Below are positions 14,301-23,095 of a DNA stretch of 64,000 bases, piece by piece. How positions within the stretch are numbered: position 1 is the stretch's first letter; each line of letters starts with the position of its first letter. The stretch comes from Hydrangea macrophylla (taxonomy: Eukaryota > Streptophyta > Magnoliopsida > Cornales > Hydrangeaceae): positions 109,401,691-109,465,690 of the forward strand of contig CM066984.1 of the NCBI GenBank assembly GCA_033977485.1, written 5' to 3'. Position numbers and translations under genes: made by a program. Under the pieces are notes generated by a model. The model did not search any database, was not told where the DNA came from, and saw only the letters and a list, made by a program, of their open reading frames with translations.

Positions 14301-17300
14301 ATGTTACAGCCCAGCCTCTATCAAGGAGATTCTGTCCATATAATTAGCCATTGGAGGTCAAACCAGTGGAGTAACTGATGGCTGATGTCTCTTACTGTTA
14401 TCTCCTTAATTGCATCCCTCATTCCCAGCACTTCCTTTTATTATTTATGCACATGTTTTACTGGCTTGCATGCCAACCAAAGATAAATAGGGCTAGCATT
14501 CCATCAGTCAGATAGCTTTGTTTTGGAATAACTGATTGTGAAAGGGATCCACTCCTTAATGTGGAATCATCAATAAAAATTATCCCTTCTCTCTTCTTAT
14601 CAGTAAATCGCTTCCTTTATGCACATATGCAATCTATGTACTGTAAAAATCCAAGGAAAGCAAGTATATATATATATAAGATATTTCGGTATTTCAAAGA
14701 ACTGAAATCACTGTAAGCTATATATAAACCGAATAAGAACTCTCAATAGTTTAAAAAAAATATATCAATAATAAGAACTCTCACTAACTGTTTGGTTGGA
14801 AAATTTATATAAGTGTGTGCGAGCGTGCCAGGCAAGCAAATTGCCAATGTGTATGATCCAAACTGCGCCTCACCAGGGTGATTGTGGTGTCGTTCGATGC
14901 CTTAACAAGGACTTTTATCGTGTGAGATGAAATACCAAATGGGTTCGAAGTCCAAAACTTAATGGAACATATGCCTTCGAAGTGGTAAGACATGTGAAGA
15001 AATGATCACATTAAAAGATGGTACTGCTTCGAATCAAAATGTAAAGGATAGACTAACTAAACTAATTGAAATACTAACTAAAGATACACTATAAAGGCAA
15101 TAACAGTAAGGAACTAAGAACACTACTCCTAAGGAATTACTTCTATGGATGAGAAACTAAAACTAAACTAATTAAACTAAAAGGCCATGGTGGCCGGCTA
15201 AGGAAAGAATAGAAGAACAAAGTATGTGCATTAATGCATTGTTTGGTCAATGACCATTACAAAGGATTACATCATGTGTATTTATAGATACAAACCATAA
15301 CTACCAATAACCACTTATTTGAATTCAATACACATGTGTTTCTTCTAGGAGAAGCTCTTCCAAATGACTTCCACCTTCATCATCACCATTGATATTCAAA
15401 TAACCTCCTTTGCTTCAATCCTATGATGCCAAGTGTCCTGCAAGTAATTTTCACATGGCTTCCATGGCAAGCCAAAAAAGCTTATAATAAAAATAATAAT
15501 AATAATAATGTTATTATTATTATATAGTAGTGTATTATATTTTATGGTATAAACATAAGCCCCCCTGGTTCTTTGAAAATGAAGCGTACGTAATTTTTGA
15601 AGAACCAATTTCTTTATTTCCATAAAATAATATAATTTGCTTCGAAGCCAACACAACAACTTCGAACATGATAAAAAAAAATAGATTTAAAGTGGCTTTG
15701 AAGCCAGTACAATAATTTTGATCACGAAGTAAACTGATTTACACTTGCTTCGAAGCCAACACAATCGCTTCGAACACCAAAACAATGGCTTTAAACTTGA
15801 TTCGAAGCCAATAAAAAGGATTTGAATCACCTTAAACATATATTCTAATTGGCTTCGAAGCCAATATTATAATCATTGAGCATAAAATAAAATATTTTGA
15901 AGCCAATAAACTGGTTTCGAACACAATATAAAGACTTTAAACTGGCTTCGAAGCCAATAAGAAAGCTTCGAACAAAATGAATTGTTTTAAAAATTGGTTT
16001 GAAACCAATAAACTAACTTGGAACGCCAAAAAATGGCTTTAGACTTACTTCGAAGTCAATATAATTGCTTCGAACACTAAATAATGGTTTTAAACTTGCC
16101 TCGAAGCCAATGTAGTTGCTTCGAACACTAGATAATAGCCATCGAAGGCTACATATTTGCTTCAAACACAAAATGGATGACTATAAACTTGTTTCGAATT
16201 AAGCCAACATAATGGCCTCGAACATAAGATAAGTTCTTTTAAATTTACTTCGATGCTATATTTAAATGATCATCATTTGTACATTACCAATCAATCAACT
16301 TTTGGTGTAAACATGTACAATACATATCTCACCAAGATAAAATGTGGAGCATTGGTACCATGGACCCATTTTAAGACTACATGAGTCAACACCCTTTTGG
16401 TCGATGATACCAATTTGCTTAATTAGATTTTAGAATATATGTTGGATTACACTATGGTTTACTTGTCAAAAAGACTTATAACCACCTTGCCAACCCATTC
16501 AAACATTACTAAAAACTGCATATATGATCGAAGAGCAAGATCAAATAACAGTACTTGTCTTCATCACTGTGATCCCCATCAGATGAGTAAATGACTTCCC
16601 AATTGAACTCCAAATCATCACTATCATCATCATCATCATCATGGGCTCTGTGAGGATATCATCAAAATATTTTTTTTATAATTATAACTTCGGTCTGACT
16701 GCATGGTTCGACCAAGGACATAATGACTGAATTAATGACCGAAAATCTTTTGAACTTTCAAAATGAAATTGCCATAGAATAATCCACATGATCATAACCC
16801 AATTTTGATGAGCACCACAAAGCCAAAATGGATATTGACCAACTAAAGCCATAGATGGTTTGAATAATTCATAGAATTCAACACTTTGTATAGTAATGTT
16901 GAAAAACTCAAATGTATGAACAAAAGCATGTTCATGATCCTCAACCATATTTGGTTGTAAAATACACCCCTCAGGTACATTTTCATCACTATGATTTGGT
17001 TGATTAACCAATATGGGTGATGAGAATGTTGGTGATTTTTTTATTTCCACCAGTAAAGGATCATGAAGATTCTTCGTAATTAATTTATTTTCATTCATTG
17101 ACTCGTAATTTTGAAAAATACTTGACACCCCTTGAGCCATTTTGTGAAATTCATTTTCTAAAATAAACAATTGGTCCTTTACTTGTTCCAATAATGGAAT
17201 TAAATCAGTGAACCATTTTTTACCACCATAATATGGTGTTGGTGGGGGTACATACAACCCATCAAAATTTCTATAACCAATGTTTGGTGTTAGTGAGGGT

Positions 17301-18142
17301 ACATAGAACCCTTCGAACTCATTATCACCAAAGATTGGTGTTGATGAGGATGAAACATACAACCCATCAAAATTCATCTTGACACTTGAGTCCCACCGGG
17401 CGTGCCAAAAATGTTTGGTTGGAAAATTTATATAAGTGTGTGCGAGCGTGCCAGGCAAGCAAATTGCCAATGTGTATGATCCAAACTGCGCCTCACCAGG
17501 GTGATTGTGGTGTCGTTCGATGCCTTAACAAGGACTTTTATCGTGTGAGATGAAATACCAAATGGGTTCGAAGTCCAAAACTTAATGGAACATATGCCTT
17601 CGAAGTGGTAAGACATGTGAAGAAATGATCACATTGAAAGATGGTACTGCTTCGAATCAAAATGTAAAGGATAGACTAACTAAACTAATTGAAATACTAA
17701 CTAAAGAACACTATAAAGGCAATAACAGTAAGGAACTAAGAACACTACTCCTAAGGAATTACTTCTATGGATGAGAAACTAAAGCTAAACTAATTAAACT
17801 AAAAGGCCATAGTGGCCGGCTAAGGAAATAATAGAAGAACAAAGTATGCGCATTAATGCATTGTTTGGTCAAGGACCATTACAAAGGATTACATCATGTG
17901 TATTTATAGATACAAACCATAACTACCAATAACCACTTATTTGAATTTAAATATCTCCCTCCCAAATAACTACTAGTTTAAATTCAATACACATATGTTT
18001 CTTCTAGGAGAAGCTCTTTCAAATAACTTCCACCTTCATCATCACCATTGATATTCAAATAACCTCATTTGCTTCAATCCTACGATGCCAAGTGTCCTGC
18101 AAGTAATTTCCACATGGCTTCCATGGCAAGCCAAAAAAGCTT

Positions 18143-18176
<34 letters not shown>

Positions 18177-18954
18177 TATTATTATATAGTAGTATATTAT
18201 ATTTTATGGTATAAACACTAACAGATAGAGAAGAGCGATTCGATGTGTACGATTTTATCTTCATGGGTAACCGCATTTTCTTCAAAAACTCGACAAACGG
18301 ACTCTCCAAATCCTCCTCTGAAATTCTGCTTTCGGCACTCCCGTTGTTGTCGGAACTAATAGCTTTCAAGTGACCCTGAACAAGCTTGAAGAAACCCATC
18401 AATTGGTTCTTCTCAAGTAACCCTAGGTTCGGGTGCACGAAAATCGAGGCACGCGTATCGGGCACACTCGACAAATTCCCATCGCCATCGCACACAAAAC
18501 TCGCGTCAATGCTCTTGAAGTCCACATACTGACTCGCACCAGACTTGATCATGAGATCAACAGGCGAGTCGGCGCAGAACAAAACCCTAGGTCCGGCCAA
18601 ATCGAGGTTGAAGCTTCTAGAGAGCTCCTCCAGAGGCTGAGCAGAGTGGGAGGAGATCTCAACGTCGGAGTACATGGGACGGGTGTGGAGGTCGACGGAG
18701 ACATGATCGCCGTCGTCGGATGGTGGTGGTGGACGGTGGAGATGGGAGGGCTGAGATTGGAGGAAGGAGGTGAGTTCGTCGAGGGGCAGAGAGGCGAAGT
18801 GGCCGCCGTAGAAAGGGTTGGGGTCGAGGTGGAGGATGTTTTTTCCGACGGAGGAGGCGGCGACGGCGATGGTGGACTCAGGGAGGCCGGTGACGACGAT
18901 GATAAGATCGAAAGTGGTCGGGTCGATTGGTGGGTACGACAAGTTCTCGTCCAT
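5260..18954 (-). CDS. REP: Rab escort protein, 9 coding exons, interrupted by one in-frame TGA
   Basis: Rab escort proteins bind newly made Rab GTPases in the cytosol and present them to Rab geranylgeranyl transferase. The exons are 18251-18954, 10769-10891, 9129-9228, 8229-8267, 7866-8112, 7709-7784, 6284-6476, 5565-5645 and 5260-5358. Every intron is GT-AG and the phases join without a break, giving 554 codons including the stop, close to the usual plant REP length. Family signatures are LPESTIA, LHLDPNPFYGGHFASL, IYPLYGEGELPQAFCRR, GVKLASGQ and the C-terminal YPNEEFFPE. The start is the ATG at 18954, which fits the usual REP N-terminus, although the frame is open 16 codons further upstream. 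Codon 267 (10795-10797) is TGA where leucine is expected, and the conserved glycine before TGLPES is valine. It is either a recent pseudogene or non-functional allele, or the assembly has an error. Identity is near certain; function of this copy is doubtful. Confidence 0.92.
5565..5645 (-). CDS. REP: REP exon 8
   Basis: 81 nt, 27 codons from GSFGDISSTPMPDGNLSYNG to ATSK. The acceptor is TTTCAG|GG and the donor TCTAAG|GTATTT. Confidence 0.9.
6284..6476 (-). CDS. REP: REP exon 7
   Basis: 193 nt encoding FVLYLSALCDDAIQGKKSLS through LWSALYIQELSM. The acceptor is TTTTGCAG|G and the donor CCATG|GTTTGC. Confidence 0.92.
7709..7784 (-). CDS. REP: REP exon 6
   Basis: 76 nt encoding LCPEQVTSIRVLQLGSNLAV and then CPSG. 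The acceptor is CTCTAG|CT and the donor GGCAT|GTGAGT. The split codon with exon 5 gives serine, and the split codon with exon 7 gives methionine. Confidence 0.9.
7866..8112 (-). CDS. REP: REP exon 5
   Basis: 247 nt starting DSGSYRGVKLASGQ and ending VVVYPPK. The acceptor is TTGCAG|GAT and the donor AAAT|GTGAGA. Confidence 0.92.
8229..8267 (-). CDS. REP: REP exon 4 (39-nt micro-exon)
   Basis: Thirteen codons, VLRMPVIALLTDK, between CCTACAG| and |GTTTGTG. It joins exon 3 (GCLY) and exon 5 (DSGSYRGVK) in phase 0, as in other plant REPs. Confidence 0.9.
9076..9133. repeat. 29-bp direct tandem duplication over a splice donor
   Basis: Two identical 29-bp units (9076-9104, 9105-9133) each contain GTAAGTTTTC on the minus strand. 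The unit spans the exon 3/intron 3 border of REP. Confidence 0.9.
9129..9228 (-). CDS. REP: REP exon 3
   Basis: 100 nt encoding FPDALGAMIYPLYGEGE and LPQAFCRRAAVKGCLY, the most conserved REP block. The acceptor is TTTTTAG|G and the donor TTTAT|GTAAGT. A 29-bp tandem duplication repeats this donor 29 bp further into the intron. Confidence 0.93.
9230..10768. other. REP intron 2, with a 170-190 bp tandem duplication
   Basis: Two diverged copies lie at about 10146-10308 and 10309-10500. They share TACTTCCATATT, GTCCAAATAACTTTTGG, CTTGTGCTCTTGCTTCTT and CTACCATTTAACAAAAA. The rest is AT-rich intron with no coding signal. Confidence 0.5.
10769..10891 (-). CDS. REP: REP exon 2, contains in-frame TGA
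   Basis: 123 nt with acceptor CGTAG|G and donor GGCAG|GTTATT. It encodes ILYAIALADYDQD and then EDGIDR, followed by TGA at 10795-10797. The frame continues beyond it with ALYHSSVGR, which matches REP. A single-base change from a leucine codon (TTA or TTG) explains the stop. Confidence 0.88.
11258..11668. repeat. MITE-like block in REP intron 1
   Basis: It starts GGGGTGTTTGATAA and ends TTATCAAACGCACCCT, which are inverted. Internally a phrase TTTGATAA(C/T)CC..TTAAGTGCT..TTCAGCACTTATT occurs twice about 140 bp apart. The size, termini and lack of ORF fit a hAT-type MITE, or two nested copies. No clear target duplication was found. Confidence 0.5.
11700..12370. other. REP intron 1 low-complexity DNA
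   Basis: It contains GA-rich (about 11850-11880), (TA)n/(TG)n (about 11985-12020) and T-rich stretches. The Phe-rich frames here come from poly-T and are not credible genes. Confidence 0.4.
12392..14301 (+). pseudogene. 5'-truncated Ty3/gypsy pol remnant (RNase H, integrase)
   Basis: The copy lacks gag, protease and reverse transcriptase. It opens inside RNase H (VVECDASGTGLGGVLMQ, later TDHVSLKYLLEQK and ADALSR). An integrase zinc finger follows (GGHSG..., CDVCQRNK), then the catalytic core (WTDISMDF, SDRD, HPQTDGQTEVVNRC). The distal part has WVYMKL and HPVVHVS, and ends in a chromodomain-like tail. A one-base loss near 13205 shifts the frame between the two halves, and TGA at 14233 interrupts the tail (ATWEN*YDILQCF). 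It inserts retrotransposon DNA in opposite orientation into REP intron 1. Confidence 0.9.
14302..14635 (+). repeat. Probable 3' LTR of the truncated gypsy element (end uncertain)
   Basis: Directly after the polypurine tract AAGGGGGAGGAAA the sequence begins TGTTACAGCCCAGCC, a typical LTR start. An AATAAA lies near 14572. No partner LTR exists in the window, so the right border is only estimated. Confidence 0.55.
14789..15555 (-). repeat. LTR (element 3' end) of the intron 1 element
   Basis: 767 bp, nearly identical to 17412-18217. It lacks about 39 bp present in the other copy (around 15320), apparently lost between short direct repeats at GAATT. Confidence 0.9.
15640..16260. repeat. Degenerate TTCGAA palindrome array
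   Basis: About a dozen units of roughly 50-60 bp alternate GCTTCGAAGCCAA with CTTCGAACAC and a TTTAAACT spacer. Both motifs are palindromic around TTCGAA. The array lies inside the non-autonomous element, near its polypurine tract. Confidence 0.8.
16682..17377 (-). CDS. Unrecognised ORF of the non-autonomous element, FDGLYV repeats
   Basis: 231 codons from the ATG at 17377, about 12 bp downstream of the primer-binding-like site, where gag would normally start. The N-terminal 60 residues contain three imperfect repeats of the type NFDGLYVPPPTPYYG (NFDGLYVSSSSTP, EFEGFYVPSLTP, NFDGLYVPPPTP). After that come a predicted helical stretch (LIPLLEQVKDQLFILENEF) and no zinc knuckle, protease or RT motif. 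I do not recognise the family. The frame is open upstream to 17470, but that part overlaps the primer site and LTR. Confidence 0.5.
   Translation of the reverse strand: MNFDGLYVSSSSTPIFGDNEFEGFYVPSLTPNIGYRNFDGLYVPPPTPYYGGKKWFTDLIPLLEQVKDQLFILENEFHKMAQGVSSIFQNYESMNENKLITKNLHDPLLVEIKKSPTFSSPILVNQPNHSDENVPEGCILQPNMVEDHEHAFVHTFEFFNITIQSVEFYELFKPSMALVGQYPFWLCGAHQNWVMIMWIILWQFHFESSKDFRSLIQSLCPWSNHAVRPKL
17412..18217 (-). repeat. LTR (element 5' end) of the intron 1 element
   Basis: 806 bp. Ends with a (TAA)n/(TTA)n stretch and TATAAACA, then target duplication CTAAC. It contains several TTCGAA sites, like the interior array. Confidence 0.9.
18251..18954 (-). CDS. REP: REP exon 1
   Basis: 704 nt encoding residues 1-234 plus two bases. 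It carries the N-terminal REP/GDI nucleotide-fold region (FDLIIVVTGLPES, then DPNPFYGGHFASL). The usual motif reads G-T-G; here the first glycine is V (GTC). The donor is TC|GTACAC, only 28 bp from the insertion site of an LTR element. Confidence 0.93.
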
Positions 18955-19026
18955 TGCCGTGGAGACAGTAAGAGAGCAGATTGGACGATCTTTTAGGAGC
19001 ATCCTTTTTTATCAACGGAAATGCAA

Positions 19027-19204
19027 GATGCACAAAAAAATTGCACAACAAAATGCACAACCAGCTTAAAATTATTGAACTTCGTGCTGAAAAGTCTGTA
19101 CACACAAAAAGACAAAAAAAAAAAAGAATGTACAACTTTTTCAGCACGAGGTCCAACAAATTAAAGCAGATTGTGCATTTCGTTGTGCACTTTTTTTGTG
19201 CATC
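19027..19204. repeat. MITE-like inverted repeat upstream of REP
   Basis: The arms GATGCACAAAAAAATTGCAC and its inverted copy (19027-19062 and about 19171-19204) form terminal inverted repeats of about 35 bp around a 110-bp core. The core has a second inverted pair (TTCGTGCTGAAAA / TTTTTCAGCACGA). The block lies 73-250 bp upstream of the REP start codon, in its 5' UTR or promoter. No target duplication is evident. Confidence 0.65.
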
Positions 19205-19254
19205 TATCATTACTCATTTATCAATTGGCGGGTATTGAGTTTGGGAACAGGTGT

Positions 19255-19600
19255 ATTAAAGCCCCGTTTGGCAACAGTTGTTTATTTATTTATTTTATTT
19301 GAAGTTCAAGAGTGATTATGAAACTCTGAAAAATAAAATAACTTTTTGGTATATCAGATCCTATAATTTGCAAAAAAAAAAAAAAAAAAATATTGTGACG
19401 TAATCACAAAATAAATGTGATATGACTGTTTTGGACCATTTTTTATTTTTTTAATTTTTTTAAGAAAAGAAAAAGTATTTATAATTTAATCATAGAAGCA
19501 GAATCAATGCCAAATCATCCTATCAACTGTCAAAGCAACCCTTTAATCACTATTTTAATAACTATTTGAAAATTTTATTTTGTAATGTACGAAGTTAGGA
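19255..19600. other. Intergenic, nothing firmly recognised
   Basis: AT-rich sequence with (TTTA)n and poly-A runs, beginning CCCCGTTTGGCAACAG. This could be a degraded transposon end, but no matching arm is visible. Confidence 0.3.
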
Positions 19601-19604
19601 ACAC

Positions 19605-19753
19605 ATTGGGTGAATAAATCACGATCACATGTGACATCGCCTGGTGGAAGCGAGTCTCAACAGGGTGCTATCCCTTTTTGGTTGAGAGTTCGATTCTCCT
19701 CATAATTTTCTGGCCTCCCAAAGGGAGATCAAAGGGTTTGAAACCCTTAGGGG
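19605..19753 (+). repeat. Possible tRNA-derived SINE fragment
   Basis: ATCGCCTGGTGGAAGCG resembles a Pol III A box and GAGAGTTCGATTCTCC a B box about 50 bp later, the spacing of a tRNA-like SINE head. It directly abuts the solo LTR at 19759. Confidence 0.35.
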
Positions 19754-19872
19754 TAGTGTGTAATACCCTGTATTTTTTATATTTAATAAAACCTGGTATT
19801 TCATTTCTATACTTGTATAACATTTCCTTTTCTTTTAGTGAAATTTAGATATCAATCGCCCTCCCTTGATTC

Positions 19873-20060
19873 CCAATCGATTGCCACAATTTGGTTACTA
19901 ATCGATTGCCTTATTCCTCAATCGACTGCCACTTTTCGAATGCCAAACAATTGACATATTTCCAATCGATTGCCATCCGACCGACTTGAATTTATTACGT
20001 GGTAACATATCAATCGATTATCATTCTTCCAATCGATTGCCATTATTACCAATCGATTGG
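19873..20060. repeat. CAATCGATTG palindrome array a (S1)
   Basis: At least six exact or one-off copies of CCAATCGATTGCCA in about 190 bp, just upstream of the LTR TATA box. Confidence 0.8.
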
Positions 20061-20120
20061 CATAAGGTAAGACAAGTTTCTTCTTTGCTTGAGCTTTAGA
20101 CGTGTGGCACATTTCCCCTC

Positions 20121-20128
20121 TATATATA
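20121..20128 (+). promoter_or_regulatory. Probable LTR TATA box (S1)
   Basis: TATATATA within CCCCTCTATATATATGCATTC. A GAGAGA-rich leader follows about 45 bp downstream. The AATCGATT array ends about 60 bp upstream. Confidence 0.5.
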
Positions 20129-20258
20129 TGCATTCACTCTTGGCCTTGGGCATGTTTTGCACAGCTTGAGAGAGAGACATATCTTGTGAGTTATATATAT
20201 ACACACACACATATATACAGTCCAGATCTCCGACGGACTTAAAGGGATGGGTTTGGGA

Positions 20259-20385
20259 CGGACCGCTTTTTAGCGACGAAATTTTCACTTTTAGCGACGA
20301 AAATTTTTGTCACAAAAAGTGATCACATTTTGTGACGGAAATTTTCGTCGCTAAAAGTGAAAATTTCGTCACTAAAAGTGGTCCG
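20259..20385. repeat. Long near-perfect palindrome (TAGCGACGAAA family)
   Basis: CGGACCGCTTTTTAGCGACG at the left is mirrored by AAAGTGGTCCG at the right, with several inverted TAGCGACGAAA / TTTCGTCGCTA pairs between. The centre is GTGATCAC near 20320. It is related to 584-690 and is embedded in the transcribed part of solo LTR S1. Confidence 0.75.
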
Positions 20386-20728
20386 TTTTTGGTCCGCACG
20401 TTAGTGGTCCGCACTTGATCGCCTCCGCACATATATATACACCCACACAACCACACACACTGCCCTAGGCAGAGAAGAGAATAAGAAGAAGAAGAGAAGA
20501 CTAGACAGAGAAGAGAAAGCTGGACAGAGAAGGGAGAAAGAGAAGGAAGAGAGAGAGAACTTGAGGATTTTCAAGCACACACTCCCAAACACACCCTCGG
20601 TGAGTTACAACTCACTTGGTCCCTCTCTTTTGATGTTTTTCAAGTTTTTATGAGGATTGGTTGTAGTTAATACATCCTTATGACGTTTATATATGTTGTT
20701 TTTGTAATCTGCTGGTGAAGACGAAGTG

Positions 20729-20935
20729 CCAATCGATTGGTATTATTCCCAATCGATTGCCATCAGTTTGGACCCAATCGATTGAATAGAATTCCAATCG
20801 ATTGACATCTCAATTGATTGCCCAATGTTAACAATCGATTGACTTTGTTTTGGACCCAATCGATTGTAAGTTTTCTCAATCGATTGTTATGATTTTTCTC
20901 CCAATCGATTGGACCTTATCCTAGTCGATTGGTAT
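20729..20935. repeat. CAATCGATTG palindrome array b (S1)
   Basis: Eight or more copies of CAATCGATTG or near variants, about 610-810 bp downstream of the S1 TATA box. Confidence 0.8.
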
Positions 20936-21239
20936 AGGCAGAACATGGATTCCTTTGCCTGTTTATTTTATTAAAGATTCGATTGTTCGTTTCTCGATTC
21001 GGACTTTCGTATGCGTTTTTGGGTTAGACAGGGGTAATGTAACGCCAAAGAATAAATGATATTTTGATAAACAGAAGAATATGACTACGTGGGTAACATG
21101 TTGATTAGTGTATGAGTTTGATATGTGTTTCTTTTAATCAGAGTAGTCAGGTCACATTGGGAATTGTCATGTGTCGATATTAGAACGAAACATAAGTAGG
21201 TTTGATAAATTCTGGGAATTGTACGTGGGTGAACGCCTG

Positions 21240-21560
21240 GTCATGATATGCTTTCACATGCGGTAGAAGGGTTATATCCTTAATGAGCAGTGGGCAGGAC
21301 CATGTGGTTCAGAGATAGCCAGATGATCTGTGTTATATCCTTAACGAGCGGTGGATGGTTTTATATCCTTAACGAGCGGTGGATGGAGGATCACTGGTAT
21401 AATGTGATGAGTCGTGGCAATAGATTTAATGTGCTGTTATTCAAAGCGTTGTATCCCTGACATGCGGTGGATGGTTTACATCCTTAACGAGCGGGGAATG
21501 GGCTGACTTGGTGTCCAAGATTTGCTGTGGATGGTTATATCCTTAAAGAACAATGGACAA
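21240..21560 (+). repeat. Degenerate minisatellite in S1
   Basis: Repeated phrases TTATATCCTTAACGAGC and GGTGGATGG recur at least six times with unit length about 28-60 bp. The array lies in the distal part of the LTR. Confidence 0.7.
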
Positions 21561-22305
21561 AATGATAGTATGTCTATATATGTGAAACGATTGAGTCTGT
21601 TCTTTCTAGAAATAGTATGTTGATTTTGTAATAACCTGCATTTTCATTCATTTGTCTTGTCATATTTACAATTAAATATACATTGTCTGCTTTTATTTTA
21701 ATTACATTCTTATGTGTAAAATTTAATTCTTGCTTGATTTTATATTTGAAATTCTTATTGGGTCCAAAACTGTAATTTTTACAAAGTTAGTAATACCTGT
21801 GGGGATTTCAAAATCTGTATTTCAAAACGGTGGAAATATTTCCTTTTTTACTAAATCAGTATTTTTATAAAACTAGATAATCATTTCCTAAATTAAAATG
21901 AATTTTCTGTATTTTTTGTAGTGGACACCACTACGAAAAAAAACCAGTTTATGTTCAAAACTGTTCACGCTGTGTTGAACTTCCACAGATTTTGGAAGTG
22001 ACGGATTGGACATTTGCTTTATTTTTATTTATGGAAATCAATCATTGGATAGGGCCTTGTTTGGCAAACAAACCATGTGTGTGTTATTCTTGTGCCATAA
22101 GCTAAGTTTCCCAAACATTTCAATTTGACCCCTATAACCCTATACTTGGCTCTTGGTCTATTGGAGAGTTTTATATCATCTGTGCATATATGATATATAC
22201 GTATGTATATCTGTTTAATTATAAGCTTTTAGTTAATTTATAAAACAATTCATTTTGTTGAGTGATCAACAAAGTACTTAGGCACCAAGTTGTTGATTAG
22301 CTTTC

Positions 22306-22313
22306 TATATAAA
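22306..22313 (+). promoter_or_regulatory. Probable LTR TATA box (Tekay-like)
   Basis: TATATAAA in CTTTCTATATAAACAC, repeated at 30722-30729 in the 3' LTR. It is followed by a CACA/GAGA-rich leader, as expected for a plant LTR promoter. Confidence 0.55.
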
Positions 22314-22958
22314 CACACATAGATCTCACATCTCACACTTCACCTTCTGCACATTGTTAAAACATAGAGAAGTAGAGAGAAAAACAGTGAGTTCTTCAGA
22401 ATTTTATAGAGAGAGAGAGAGAGCAAGCTTCAAACTCCATAGCTAAAACTTGAAGTTTGGAATTCTTATTGGGTTTCTTTCTCACCTTATTTTCTTATAT
22501 CTCAATCATCAGTGAGTATTACTAACTCACTCCAAATGTATTTCATTCTTCAATTTCTGTTTTGTATTGTTGATTTAAGAATCACCATTTTTGCTACACG
22601 TATGAACTCCATAGCCCAAAAGGCTTGATTTTCCAACCTCAAACAAAATGAGTTTTCAGAGTTGATTATAAGAGACTTATGTCCCTAGATGATGTATCTA
22701 AAGTTTTAGAGCTTAATTCATCCATATGAAAAAGTATATTAAGAATTAAGTTTTGACAACTTTTAGTTTTTCATGAAATTCAAGAGCTATGGTTTGATTT
22801 ATGTTTAATTGATGTCATATTTGTAATCCTTGTAAGGAAAGGGAGAGATCCATATACAACATGATATATATGCTAACAGATTCAAAAATGGGTCAAAAAG
22901 ACCCCATTAAACTAAAACAGAGCAGTTTCTACGAAGAAGAAGGAGCCTCAGCAATTAA

Positions 22959-23095
22959 TCGCGCGAGCGACCTGCGCGCGCGAGGCATGCGTCTCCAGGC
23001 AGACAGAAAAGTTTATATATATAAATGAAAAATAGGCAGGTCACGCGAGCGGCCCGCGCGAGAGATCCGTCGCGCGAGCAGCCCGCGCGCGCGAT
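22959..23095. repeat. GCGCGCGC palindrome clusters in the 5' LTR
   Basis: Two CpG-dense clusters made of GCGCGAGC and GCGCGCGC units flank an AT-rich TTTATATATATAAA spacer. Counterparts in the 3' LTR at 31385-31520 differ by whole-unit indels. Confidence 0.75.

Larger units (their letters stand above)
14789..18217 (-). mobile_element. Non-autonomous LTR retrotransposon in REP intron 1
   Basis: A complete 3.4 kb insertion. LTRs are 14789-15555 and 17412-18217, starting TGTTTGG and ending TATAAACA on the plus strand. The 5-bp target duplication CTAAC is at 14784-14788 and 18218-18222. On the minus strand a primer-binding-like site TGGCACGCCCGGTGGGAC follows the LTR at about 17390-17408. A G-rich polypurine tract (CCAGGGGGGCTTA) abuts the other LTR, so the element reads on the minus strand, as REP does. 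It has no gag, RT or integrase. Its interior holds one unusual ORF and a long array of TTCGAA repeats. It sits 28 bp inside intron 1, next to the exon 1 donor. Confidence 0.9.
19759..21626 (+). mobile_element. Solo LTR S1, left part
   Basis: It begins TGTAATACCCTG after target duplication TAGTG (19754-19758). The right part is at 34963-35565 and ends GTGCGTGACA, followed by TAGTG (35566-35570). With the nested element removed the LTR is about 2.47 kb. No internal gag-pol belongs to it. It carries a TATA box at 20121-20128, two arrays of AATCGATT palindromes, a perfect-looking hairpin and a degenerate minisatellite. Confidence 0.88.

Noticed and set aside
18433..18996. Long plus-strand frame (187 codons) antisense to REP exon 1
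   Set aside because: It is the mirror of a GC-rich coding exon, and its Gly/Val/Glu-rich composition is typical of a shadow frame. No domain was seen.
19684..19705. Functional tRNA gene
   Set aside because: Only box-like motifs are present. No cloverleaf could be drawn from the surrounding bases.
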